A stretch of DNA of 64,000 nucleotides from Phanerochaete sordida. Taxonomy: Eukaryota; Basidiomycota; Agaricomycetes; Polyporales; Phanerochaetaceae. Location of the stretch: NCBI GenBank assembly GCA_019973155.2, contig BPQB01000001.1:1488001-1552000 (forward strand). The letters run 5' to 3'. Shown here one piece after another: positions 1 to 10,987 of this stretch. A program made the position numbers and the translations under genes. The notes under the pieces were generated by a model that saw only the letters and a list, made by a program, of their open reading frames with translations, searched no databases and was not told the DNA's origin. How positions within the stretch are numbered: position 1 is the stretch's first letter; every line of letters starts with the position of its first letter.

Positions 1-306
1 GCAGCGACATACGTAGCACTTCTGGCCTCCGCCAGCCTGGACCCTCAGACTGGGGCACTCCGCCTGGATGTGGCCGACGCCTCCGCAAGAGTAACACTGC
101 TTGGCGGCGACCGAGCGCGGCTGAGGACAAGCCGCCGACTCATGTCCGGGCTGGCGGCAGTTGTAGCAGAGACGCGACTCCGACGTACAATTTTCCGCGA
201 TGTGGCCCACTGGCAGCAGGTTGAGCTTCTTGTCGACGACACCAAGGGCATCCTACGCACAATTGCCACACTTGAAACACCCCTTCCTGGAGAACTGGAA
301 CGCCAT
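1..306 (-). CDS. GIS2: CCHC zinc-knuckle nucleic-acid-binding protein (Gis2/Byr3/CNBP type), partial
   Basis: Only the N-terminal part is present; the gene continues past base 1. Exons are 261-306 and 1-209, with a 51-base intron (210-260, GTGCGT...CAG) that restores the first knuckle. Seen: CFKCGNLGHIAENC, then CYNCRQPGHESAAC, then CYSCGGVGHIQAEC, then the start of a fourth (CYVC). Each complete one is a C-x2-C-x4-H-x4-C knuckle, spaced as in the yeast Gis2, fission yeast Byr3 and human CNBP family. These proteins have about seven knuckles and bind single-stranded RNA or DNA, acting in translation and mRNA storage. The start is the Met of MAFQFSRKGC at 306, directly before the first knuckle. 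The upstream reading frame stays open but shows no domain. The gene is divergent from the aminotransferase. Confidence 0.88.
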
Positions 307-2212
307 CCTGACTACGGAGATCCTGGGGAGGAGAGCGTCATCGTACCTGGACGCAAGCGCAGGATGTAACGCGCAGAACGCACCGTGCCTTCCTGCTACC
401 CTCAACCGACTAGCCCTAATCCTTCCCACCTCCTTCGTGAGGGTGAGACTGCTGCTACGAGCGAGATGGGTGGTGATGGATAAGGAGTGACTTGCCCGAG
501 CGCGCTGATCACCGCGGCAGACGCCGGCATACACCAAACCCGGCAGCTGCAGTATTCGACCCTACCCTTGCCCATCACCACCATCCTGCCTTTGTTCTCA
601 TCCTCTCCACCCGTTTCAAGCGTTTTGCATTGCGCTGATAAAGTTCGTTTGTGCCTGATAGACTCCGTGGCTTGCCCGTGAATTCGCGGACTATTGAAGA
701 GTCTGCGGCTGCACGCCTCCCCCAGATCGTGTCGCGGAGTTCGTTCTCTTCCAGACAACGTCCCTGGAAACCGCATGTTCCGAAGCCACCTTAGCATGCA
801 CAGCCAATCCGCGGTCACAAGCCTCGAATTATCTTCCGAATTGCCCTGAAATACCTCCTCCACCGTCCCTCGCGGTCCGACTTGCAGCTCATTCCAGCTG
901 AGCACGCTAGTCTATATCCTCGGATCGATGGCGGTCTCGGATGAGTCCGTATACGATCAGATTTGTCGAGCACAGGGAGCCCTAGATGGGATATTTGGCT
1001 TCAGATGGCACATGCCGCCCAGCATCTCCCTCCGAGGCGTCTACAACATCCGCGCCGCTGAGCTCCAGGTATTGTACAGCACCTTGATCCGATCTCCCCA
1101 GGTGGTATAAAAGATTTCGTCGAGTGTCCATTTTTCTTCCCGGGTTGCCTTGCTCCCCCATTCCCGGGCATGCAACGGTGTTGAAGGTGTGTGGCGCAGA
1201 GCCCGTCGCTCTATCCCGCTTCCTTACCTTTAGTCCCCTTGCTTACAGCCTCAGACATCCTGCTTACCTCCTAGCAAGCAGTCGACCTCCGCGCATACAT
1301 ATCCATCTCGCTTCTTGTTTGGTTGCTAATTCCATTCATCCTGGGTAAGCGTCATGCCCTTTGGTCTTGGATGTTATTTCGCTCATTTCTCCTTGCTTGT
1401 ATCTGCAGATGTTTGCATCTTCTTTGAATGAATTCAGCAACCAAGCACGACGAGACGTAGTGCTTGCGAGAAGTATGGCTCCCTGTGTAGAAGGAGGGAT
1501 CGTCTACACGTAGCTGGGTCGCTGATCACCATTTCGACCTCTGCCTACGCCCAAATGCCATTAGTTGCTTCGACCCCATCTCCCTGCGCCACATTCAGCC
1601 AGCGCGTCTCACACGGCCGTTTTCGTTCTTCTCTGAGACCAAGCTGAGACTACATCATGCTACGCGACGCGCATGCGCCGCTGTAAGTCTTTAGAGCGCG
1701 CCACACGCCCATGCTCAGTTTTGTCAAGCAGGGGCAGATGATGCTTGACAGCGTTCGGAGACCTGTAATGAAAGGGACTTGCTTCTGATACTCCATCAGC
1801 ATCTCAAAATGATAACTTCGTGTGCTCATAGGTTGGTACGATTGCGTTATATGGGATCATCCAAGGGACGAGCCATACGTCGCTCCGAAGTGTGGCGGAC
1901 GAACCCGACGTCGATCGTAACTCTCGACGCGTAAGCGCTGCTCGTCCTCGTCGACTTCCACCCTCTCTTCACCGTCCGGAACGTCCTACTCGCCGTGGCT
2001 GCGGTTTGCTCTTATCAGGCTGCGGCAGCATGGTCGCACACGTTATCATGCTGAAGCGGGAGGCAATTCACACCTGGCGCCTTAGTCATCTCACCTAGCA
2101 TATATCCCCAGAGCCCGACCCCCCACGGTCTGTCTTGTCCTGCCCCTCCTTCACAGGCGTCGTCGTCGCGCTCTTTCCATCTCTAGGACGCATTCCGGAC
2201 ACAGGCAATAAC
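307..2212. other. Long divergent intergenic region without a recognisable gene
   Basis: This 1.9 kb separates the CCHC gene (minus) from the aminotransferase (plus) and presumably holds both promoters and 5' UTRs. Short open frames exist (for example minus 402-905 and plus 928-1110), but none shows a known domain or convincing splice structure. I see no tRNA, repeat or transposon here. Confidence 0.5.
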
Positions 2213-4287
2213 ATGATGTCGTCGGAAAAGGCACACAAGGCGGTTGACCTGTCGCACCACCTGTCCGACCTGTCGAAGCGCAGGCAGGTGTCGCCTCTAA
2301 AGGGACTGGCCAAGTACATGGGCAACCCGAACATCATTGCTCTGGCTGGTGGTATGTGGTATACTCTATGTCAGAAAAGCACAATACCAAATGCTGCGCA
2401 TGATCAGGAATGCCTCACCCGAGTTACTTCCCTTTCGCCGACGTCTCGGCTAGTGGTGCGTCTAACAGAGTTTGTGGCATCGGGCGCGTTGTCTCATCTG
2501 CGGGGTAGCTCTGGTGTCCGACTCTTTCTCCCTTGAGCCTAAGCAGGAGTCGAACTCTCTTTCCTGGGTCTGGAAGCTCTTCGGCGCAGGCAAGGAGAAG
2601 ACCAACCCCATCACTATCCCGAAGTACGCGGCCGACCCCGCGAACGAGATCAACTTAGCCGTCGCGCTGCAGTATGGCACCGCGCAGGGCATTATTCCTC
2701 TCCAGAAGTTCATCAAGGAGTTCGCTGGCAAGGTCTACCAGCCAGCCTACTCGGACTTTGCCACGCTCGTGCACACCGGCAACACCGACGGATGGTCAAG
2801 GGCTGTCCTCACGCTGTGCAACCCCGGCGAGATGTTCATTACCGAGGAGTGGACCTACCCCTCCGCGGTCTTTGCGAGCAAGCCGTACGGCGTTACGCCG
2901 GTCGCCGTCGCGATGGACTCGGAGGGTATGCGCTCCGATGATCTCCACAAGCTCCTCGCCGAATGGAACGAGGAAGAGCGCGGCGCGAAGCGGTATGTGC
3001 TGTTACTTCAGAAACCATCTCTTACGCTCAAACGCGTCCAGCCCACACGTCATGTACACTGTCCCAGTCGGGCAGAACCCGAGTGGCGCGGTGAGTCAGG
3101 TTTCAAGCGCGCATTTAGGCAGACATTCTTATCAGCCTATAGACTATGGGTGAGCAACGGAAGAAGGAAATTTACGACATCTGTGTCAAGTTCGGTATGC
3201 ACTGTATTCATCCGTCTGCGGTATTATCTATCTCACAAGTCTCGTAGACGTCATCATCGTCGAGGATGACCCGTACTACTTCCTCCAGCAGGGTGTCTAC
3301 AAGCCGAAGTCCGAGCGGAGTGCGGCAGCTATCAAGCACGATGAGGCGAAGTTCATCGCGAACCTTGCTCCCAGCTACCTGAAATTTGACTACCAGGGAC
3401 GCGTCATTCGCCTGGACACTTTCTCCAAAGTGGGTGGAACATCTACAGAGACCCGTATCTGTAGCTCACCAGACCATTCATAGTATGTCGCGCCTGGTAG
3501 CCGACTTGGCTTCTTCACCTGCAGCCCCCAGATGGCCGAACGGCTCGAGCGACAGGGCGAGACCACCACGCAGGCGCCTTGCGGTTTCGGACAGGTGGGT
3601 CCCTGTGGACCCACATGTACCCTCCTGACGCACTAATGACACATCAAACAGTCCCTTATTGCCCAGCTGCTGACGACCTGGAAGTATGACGGTTACGTCA
3701 GGTGGCTGCACGGTGCGCGAAGCGCATGACGTACGAAATGCTACGATGCTGACGGGCCGTCTTCAGGCCTCGCCATCGAGTACAGGAGCCGCCGCGACTT
3801 CTTCATCGATACGTTCTTCGAGGAGTTCCACGTGCGCCAGAGCTACTCGACGCGGGGCGTGTGGGCCGGCTGTGACGTCTACGACTGCTACCCCAAGCCC
3901 CAGGGCATGGTCGAGAAGACCTTCGAGCGCAAGTGGCTCAGCTTTGTGCCACCGACGTCGGGCATGTTCATCTGGCTCGCTATGGACTTCGAGGCGCACC
4001 CGTCGTTCAAGGAGGGCGAAGAGGAGTCGCTCGAGGTGCAGCTCTGGACGAACCTTGCTGAGGCCGGCCTGCTCGTCGCCCCCGGCTGGTACTTCGCGGC
4101 TGACGACGAGGTCAACGACAAGGGCAAGGGCCACTTCCGTATCAGCTTCAGCAACGCAGAGGTATGTTTCCAGTGATACACTGCATGAGAAACTGGGAGC
4201 TGACCTATGCTATGACAGTTCTCGCAGATGAAGAAGGCCATCAAGATCTTCAGCGAGATTGTCAAGGAGTTTTACAAGGAGCACTAG
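2213..4287 (+). CDS. ARO8: Aromatic/2-aminoadipate aminotransferase, Aro8 type (PLP fold type I)
   Basis: Ten exons: 2213-2351, 2408-2455, 2509-2992, 3042-3090, 3143-3194, 3248-3429, 3484-3594, 3652-3712, 3767-4161, 4219-4287. They encode 529 residues, in the usual range for fungal Aro8/Aro9 enzymes. The family moves amino groups between aromatic amino acids, kynurenine or 2-aminoadipate and 2-oxoacids, in the cytosol. Seen: an N-terminal segment ending LSKRRQVSPLKGLAKYMGNP, the glycine-rich ALAGGMPHPSYFPF, YTVPVGQNPSG, the cofactor-binding aspartate region VIIVEDDPYYF, and DTFSK, whose Lys318 is expected to form the Schiff base with pyridoxal phosphate. Two Met codons lie in tandem at the start (MMSSEK). 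Substrate cannot be fixed from sequence. Confidence 0.93.
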
Positions 4288-4614
4288 GAACCTATGGGAT
4301 TAGAATATGCGGTACATCTAGAGCCAAAATATGTCTTGGATATTAGAACGAGGTATTGGTGTAGTCGGGAGGTCTACGAAGGGATTCCACAGCGTTTGAT
4401 CTATAGCTGATATTTTGTATTGTCTTCTGAGCTCTGCTCACGTACATGGCGTACCAATTATGTTGCGGATAGTATACTGGACGAGCTCGGTGTAAGAGGC
4501 CGAAGCAGACCGACGGGCGTTTGGTAGAATCGCTATCTCGATTCGGCGTCTACGCAGGTCATGCCGAAGCGCGTTTGGCTCCGCTCACACCATCCACCCT
4601 CGACCTCGAACAAC
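4288..4614. other. Intergenic, 3' of aminotransferase and 5' of RING gene
   Basis: 327 bases between two genes in the same orientation. I see no open frame or motif of note. Confidence 0.4.
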
Positions 4615-6224
4615 ATGGCACCCACTACCAGAGGCAAAGGACGCGCAAGCACGTCCAAAGTCACACTGGAAGATACTAATGGAGCGAACGGAAACCACGA
4701 TTCGGACGAGGGTAACGCGCCTGCGGAAGATGACGACCAAGTCGCTGCTGGAATTGTTGCGTTAGAGGTATAGTACGTGTCGTGTCGTGTCGTGTCGCGA
4801 CCTCCTGCACTATTGACACTGAGTACAAGTATCTAGTTTAATAAACGATTCCGCGAGGACGTCCTTATAAGTGTCAGTAAATGCAGGGATGCGCCTCACA
4901 GCTCATGAAGACCCTTCGCTCGTTGAAGCGCGACGTAACCGACCTGCAGAAGAAGAACGCGCAGCTCCAAGAGGACCTCACGCATGCTCTGGAAGCTGCG
5001 GAGAATGTCTCACAGCCAAAGCCTGGCAAGCGTGGCGGTCCGAGCGTAAAGCAGCTGCAGACTAAGGTGGATGGGCTGAGGAAGCAAGTAGCCGAGTTGG
5101 AGCGGGTGCGTGCGCAGACTTTGTCGTCATCGTCAATGCGTCTCATTGTCAGCACCAGTCCAGACAGCGCGACAAGCGAAAGATATCGCAAGTCGGTCTA
5201 GCCCGATTTGTTTCCCTCGCGTGCGCTGACCGCGTATGCTAGCTCCGAGCCAAAGAGATCCGGAAGGATGCTGAGGAGCTCCAAGATCAGGCTGACTTTG
5301 AAGTCGGAGACACGGCCCACAAGATGCGCAAGGTTCGCAGAGGTCTCTTCATTCCATGCGACAGTCGAGCTGAATTCACGGCTTGGTCAGCTGCTCCGGA
5401 GGTTCCACGACCTCATGCTGGCCCCGTCCCTGGAAGGCGACGAGGACTGCAAGATATGCTTCGACAAGCTGGAACCGCGTAACTCGATCAGGCATGTTGT
5501 CTGGACTACACGACGTCATATGCGCTAAGCGTGCCAATGTAGCTTGACTTGTGAACACGTCTTCTGCAAGCCCTGCACACAGAAGCTGGCTCCGGGCTAC
5601 GAAGACAGCGTTCGATGTCCCGAATGCCGTCGAGAGGTTCTCAAAGACGACCTGGAAACGGTCGACTATCTTGCCTCGGATCAGTGGGACGCTCTGCTAG
5701 ATGTTGCTAAGCAGTGGGCCAAGATGGACAGGCGACGTGGCGAGATAGGAACCAGTGACGAAGAGCAGCAAGAGGAGTTCATCGATGATGGTCGTGAAAC
5801 GTCAGAATCAAGGTCGGTAGCCTCGATTTACACTCCAAACTACCCTCTGAACGTGCATACTAGTTCAAAGCCGGAACCGGAGCAAGCCGAGTCGTCCTCG
5901 CCGCCGCCGGTTGTCGGCAAAAGACGTCTGACGCGGCGCACGCTTGAGCGAAGTCCATCGTAAGTGCCGCATGATCCCTCCGTGCTGCTCGAGGAATGAC
6001 GTATTCCCGATAGTGTGGCCTCGTCAGTACCCGGAGAGGAGGAAGTGAGACAGGTACCAGAGGCGGACGACGCAGATGGCCGGATATCGACACCACCTCC
6101 CGTCGAGTCGAGCGGATCACAAGATGCGCCGCACACGCCGTCGTATGCCGCTTCGCCTGTTAGCGTGAAGCGGCGTCGGCTGGAGCAGCTTGCAGAGTCT
6201 AGAAACAAGAAGCGGCGTGTATGA
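4615..6224 (+). CDS. RING-finger (C3HC4) protein with N-terminal coiled coil, probable E3 ubiquitin ligase
   Basis: Seven exons: 4615-4767, 4887-5105, 5168-5191, 5243-5332, 5391-5491, 5543-5959, 6014-6224, giving 404 residues. An acidic N-terminus is followed by a long charged coiled coil (about 60-165). The RING is CKIC, then LTCEHVFCKPC, then RCPEC: all eight zinc ligands of a C3HC4 RING, about residues 182-225. The C-terminal half is acidic, serine/proline-rich and ends in a basic KKRR tail that could be a nuclear signal. The RING is split by an intron that fits only with a GC donor (5492-5542). The 24-base third exon is inferred: it keeps frame and coiled-coil character and splits an unusual 137-base intron into 62 and 51. 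The first intron (119 bases) is less certain. RING proteins of this layout are generally E3 ligases; the target is unknown. Confidence 0.82.
4776..4797 (+). repeat. Short CGTGT/GTGTC microsatellite in an intron
   Basis: Four tandem copies of a five-base unit (CGTGT) lie just after the first donor site of the RING gene. This looks like ordinary slippage sequence and may explain why this intron is longer than its neighbours. Confidence 0.7.
5492..5542 (+). other. GC-AG intron inside the RING domain
   Basis: The exon ends ...TCGATCAG and the intron begins GCATGT and ends AATGTAG, with a CTAAG-like branch site before the acceptor. Only this junction joins CFDKLEPRNSIS to LTCEHVFC and keeps the zinc ligands in frame. 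No GT donor nearby gives the right phase. Confidence 0.75.
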
Positions 6225-6619
6225 CATCGGATTGCAGAGCGAGCGAGCTGCCATCTGGTAGCACACCATGAGGCTCGATGTCGGCGGGGATACCGCGCGC
6301 TGTATATGATGCTGCCGGGCTAGGGGAAAGGAAATATCATAGACGACGACTTTTCTGCCGCCGTCTGTCCATGAGTTTCGAGCACGACCTTTGAGCTGGC
6401 TCACGACCAACTCACGGCTCGCGAGCGTTACCCTCGGGTTCGCGTGGTGGCGCGCTTGCGAACGCATGTGAACCTGGCACGCGTGACGTACAACACGTAT
6501 CTCTTGCGTGTATTGCACGCGGAAATGCACACCCACGGCCGCATGCCTGCAATTGCAAGCGACCGCGTGGGCAGCGCATCTTGGAGCGAGACCCCCACGT
6601 CTGCCCGACGCAAACGAAC
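6225..6619. other. Intergenic, 5' of the amidohydrolase gene
   Basis: 395 bases between two plus-strand genes. It must hold the 3' UTR of the RING gene and the promoter of the amidohydrolase gene. No clear TATA box or coding exon was seen. Confidence 0.4.
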
Positions 6620-9600
6620 ATGTCGAGCAAAGGCTCAGAGCCGTTCATCGAAGCCGGCGTCCGCACGCGACGGAGGACGCTCAAGCGGCCGCTGCTCCTC
6701 GCGCTCTGCGCGACCGTCGCGACCCTCTCGCTCTACGCATGCAACATCTACCTCGCCTCGACCGCGCGGGGTGCCGAGGACCGCGTCCACCGTGTGCCTG
6801 CGCACGCCAAGCGGATCCTCCGCCAGTGCGCCGCCCTCAGGGCGACCCCGGAGCCCCCGCACGACTTCCACACGCGCGCGCAGTCGGACAGGTACGAGCC
6901 TGGCACGCGCCCCACCTTGATCAAGAATGCGCGCGTGTGGACGGGCGCGAGGAACGGCACCGAAACAGTGAAAGGCGACGTGCTACTCGAGGGAGGGGTC
7001 GTGAAGGGCATTGGATACATCCCGGAGGCTCTACTGGACAGTTATGATGATCTTGCGACTATCCACGCCGGCGGAGCGTGGGTCACGCCTGGTCTAGGTT
7101 CGTGATCATCTACTGAGTTTGTCTTCGTACGCCCTCGCTAATGTGTTACTACAGTGGACCTGCATTCGCATGTTGGTCTTCTCAGTGCACCCTTCACGGC
7201 TGGTGCCTTCGAAGTCAACTCCATTCACGGGCCCGCCCTGCCCTGGCTCCGAAGTATCGATGGCTTCAACACCCATGACCTTGCGTTTGAGCTGGCCATT
7301 GCTGGCGGTGTCACTTCCGCCATGGTTCTGCCCGGGAGTGGCAATGCTATCGGTACGCTCTATGTTCTTGTACAGAATGCGGTTGCTCAATACACAGGTG
7401 TTAGGTGGACAGGCCTTCATGATGAAACTGAGAAAGACGAAGGAGCGGTCACCGACGTCCATGATAGTCGAACCTCCGCACACCTTGAATGGCACTGTAC
7501 CAGATCCCGACTTGCCCTTGCGCTGGAGGCACATGAAGTACGGACAACCTTCTTGTCATTGCAACCCAGCTGATAGATGACACCAGGCAAGCATGTGGCG
7601 AGAATCTCAGGCGCTATGGCAATCGCATGGACGCGATATGGGCATTCCGCTCTGCGTACAACGAGGCCCGCAAGGTCAAGCAAGGGCAGGATGACTTTTG
7701 CATGAAGGCCGAGGCGGGTTTGTGGGAGGATATTCACGATCAGAACTTCCCCGAGAACCTTCAATGGGAGATGCTGGTCGACGTCTTGCGAGGACGCGTA
7801 AAGGTAGGCCCATGTATCAGTCCACCGAGTGTGACGCTCATTGCGACGCGTCTAGATTGCGAACCATTGCTACGAAGAAGTCGATCTCGATGATATCGTC
7901 CGCGTATGTCACTATATTTTCTTCAATATTGTGTAACCCTTCAACAATTTTGTAGCTCACCAACGAATTTGGCTTCCCCATTGCTTCCTTCCACCACGCT
8001 TCAGAGGCTTGGCTAGTGCCAGACGTGCTCAAACGTACATGGGGAGGCACCCCGGCTGTTGCTATCTTCGCGTCGAACCACCGGTACAAGCGCGAGTCTT
8101 ACCGTGGCTCCCAGTTCGCTCCTCGCGTGCTGGCAGACAATGAAATTCCAGTGGTCATGAAGGTAAGCATCGCTGAAAGCTACGCTTGAGTCCAACTAAC
8201 GTAGCCCTTCAGTCTGACCATCCTGTACTGAACAGCCGCTACGTAGTATACGAGGCTCAACAGGCACATTACTACGGTCTCCCTCCCCACCTCGCGTTGG
8301 CTTCTGTTACCTCGTAAGTCGCCCAATCTGTTGGTCCCTACGCTTGGCCTGACGTATCCGCCAGCACGCCAGCTCGTGCTGCGGGCCTGTCCCACCGCAT
8401 CGGCCTACTCGCCGAAGGCACCGACGCTGACGTCGTGCTGTGGGACTCGCACCCCCTGCACCTCGGCGCGACGCCGCGCCAGGTCTGGATCGACGGCATC
8501 CCGCAGCTCGGCCGCGCCGACACGGCGCTGACGCCGCTGCCCGACACGGAGCCCGTGCTCGTCGGCCCGCCGAAGAACGGCGCGGTCTTCGACGAGGTGC
8601 CCGCCGTGCCGAACTGGGACCTCGAGCGCAAGCAGGCGGTCGCGTACGAGGGTCTGCCGCCGCTCGGCCCCGCACAGGCCCGCGCGGGCAAGGTCGTGCT
8701 GCGCAACGTGCAGGAGGTGTGGACCCGCACCGAGACGGGGCTCAAGGAGCGCTGGTCGGGCGCGCGCGACGCGGACGGCCGCAGCGGCACCGTCGTGCTC
8801 GTCGACGGCGCGATCAGCTGCGTCGGCCAGGAGGGCTGGTGCCTCGCGGGCGCCGAGGACGCAGACGACGCGCTCGAGATCGACCTGCACGGCGGCGCGG
8901 TCGGCCCCGGGCTCATGACGTTCGGCTCGCCGCTCGGGCTCGAGGAGATCACGCAGGAGCCGTCGACGGGCGACGGCGCGCTGTACAACCCGTACGCCGC
9001 GGACACGCCGGCGCTGCTCGGCGACACAGGCGCGCTCGTGCGCGCGGCCGACGCGCTGCAGTTCGGGACGCGCAACGCGCTGTGAGTGCCGCTGTGCGTG
9101 TTGCAGGACGTGTCCTGACGCTGCGCACGACAGGACTGCGCGCCGCGCGGGCGTGACGTACGCGACGACGGCGCTGGGCGAGACGACGCTGTTCGGCGGC
9201 GCGTCGACGCTCATCGGCGGGCTCGCGGTGACGTTCCGGACCGGCGCGGCGCACGCGCTGCAGCCGGACGCGATCGTGAAGCCGGTCGCGGCGCTGCAGG
9301 TGCACGTCGGGCGCGCGGCGCCGTGGCGGGGCTCGCTCGCGCCGGTGTCCGTCAGCACGCAGATCGCGACGCTCCGCCGGCTCCTGCTCGACTCCGTCAG
9401 CGACAAGGAGGAGACCGGGCGTTGGTTCAAGAAGGCTGCCGACGTGGGTGCTCGTCGGTGTCAGGGTTGACGGGGGCTTACACTGATTTTAGGGCGAGAT
9501 CCCGCTGATTATTGGGGTCGGGAGCGCGGACATCATGGCCACGTTGCTGCAGCTGAAGGCTGAGGTGGAGGAGCTCCGAGGAGGACGGATAAAAATGGTG

Positions 9601-10237
9601 TTCTCAGGTGCTTCGGAGGCGCATCTCATCGCGGAGGACATTGGTAAGTCGCCTCCGACAAGTCCGCAACTAGTGAGCATTGAGTCATGCGCGCATCGCC
9701 TTCGCAGCCAAAGCCAAAGTCGGAGTCATCCTGAATCCCGTCAGGCCGTTCCCTGGAACATGGGACAACCACAGGATGTACGTTCTCGCAATGTCTCAAA
9801 TACTGCGCCAGGGCTGACGTGGAGGTCCGGATCGGCAGCCTCGCAGGGCCGCCGATCTCGAACGAGACGACGGTCACGGCGCTGCTGAAGCACAAGATCA
9901 CCGTCGCGCTGGGCGTCACCGACGCCTGGGAGCCGGTGAACACGCGTTTCGACGCGGGCTGGGTGAGTGGCCGTCGCGTTTGACTCGGGGAGGCGGATCA
10001 TGATGGCGGTGGCTGATGCGCTGCCACCCGCAGGTCGCGCTCGAGTCTAGCGGGCGGATCGACAAGCAGGCGCAGTACGCGCTGATCACGGGCAACTTGG
10101 AGAAGCTGCTGGGGCTCGAGGGGTGGCTTGGCGACCAAGGTGACTTGGTCGTCTACCAGGGAGGCGGTGCGTTCAACATGTCGAGCAAAGCCATCGCGAT
10201 AGCGTCGCCGAGACATGGCACTGTGGAGTTATTCTAG
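6620..10237 (+). CDS. Membrane-anchored amidohydrolase-superfamily protein (fungal 'carbohydrate esterase 9'-like)
   Basis: Thirteen exons: 6620-7097, 7155-7352, 7405-7537, 7587-7803, 7856-7903, 7956-8162, 8213-8313, 8365-9081, 9134-9443, 9493-9643, 9708-9777, 9839-9962, 10034-10237; 985 residues. A basic N-terminus precedes one hydrophobic segment (about residues 24-45), so it is probably a type II membrane or secreted protein. The amidohydrolase signature GGAWVTPGLVDLHSH follows; His163 and His165 would be the metal-binding HxH. Later segments fit the barrel, such as NEFGFPIASFHHASEAW, VVMKSDHPVLNSRY and GTDADVVLWDSHPL. Such fungal proteins are often labelled CE9 because of similarity to N-acetylglucosamine-6-phosphate deacetylase, but the substrate is unproven. 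The C-terminal half (about residue 540 on) looks like a degenerate repeat of the amidohydrolase fold without the HxH. Confidence 0.85.
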
Positions 10238-10987
10238 TCGCGGGCGCGTGTGTACGTGCTGGATTTGGAGTGTGTGTGTACTTGTAGCTGCTTTCATTGC
10301 TATCACATGCGGGACCGGCAAACACTGGTGTATGTCATACGACGCCGACGCCGAGCAGACCTGAGGCTGATTTGATGCCTCGACCGCGGGCTGCTGCCAG
10401 CGATATGGCCAGGCAGCTGAGGATGAAACCGGTGAATCTGCGCAGACAACAGGTCTCAGCGTGGAGCCCGCTTAGGGACGACGTGGCGGCGCACCTGAAG
10501 AAAGCCACCCGGGACAAGGACCGCTCCTCGAGGATGGTCCGCGAGGAGGCGAAGATGGAGCGGAGGACGGCGGGGGTGACGGGGATGCGGCTGGAGGACT
10601 TTGTCGGGGGCGGCGGGGGGTAGGAGCCGCGGGCGTTGGCGGCGGTGACGGTCGGCGTCGAGGACGAGCTCGTCGTGGAGAGCGGCATGGTCACTGGTCA
10701 GTGCCTGGCAGCGGAGGCGCGCGTCGGGGGGAAGAGCCGGCGGCCGGCCGGGGAGATCGGAGGCACGGTCCCGTGACGTCAAAGGGCGGGGATTGGCTCC
10801 GTTGATGTGTTCGCGTCGTCGGAGGCAAACAAGGGCCAAACAAAGCAGTCGGGATTGCTGTGCTTGCCGAATAAATACAATATACTCTTGCCCTCCGTCC
10901 GTTCCTGTTCGATTGCTCACATCCTTTCCCCTCCGCGACCCAATACCCCCCGCCTCTTATACCCGCAGCATCCCCAATACCCGCCCC
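10238..10987. other. Intergenic, 5' of the first RhoGEF gene
   Basis: 750 bases. A/T-rich sequence around 10870-10885 (AATAAATACAATATACT) lies about 110 bases before the RhoGEF start and may be its core promoter. Open frames in the GC-rich part (10297-10623) show no domain. Confidence 0.4.

Noticed and set aside
402..905. 167-codon open frame on minus upstream of the CCHC gene
   Set aside because: No domain, unusual composition, and it ends without joining the CCHC exons. More likely 5' UTR or promoter.
928..1110. 60-codon plus-strand open frame MAVSDESVYD...
   Set aside because: Short, no recognisable family and no supporting splice sites.
8405..9430. 341-codon minus-strand open frame
   Set aside because: Antisense to the GC-rich eighth and ninth exons of the amidohydrolase gene; codon-bias shadow.
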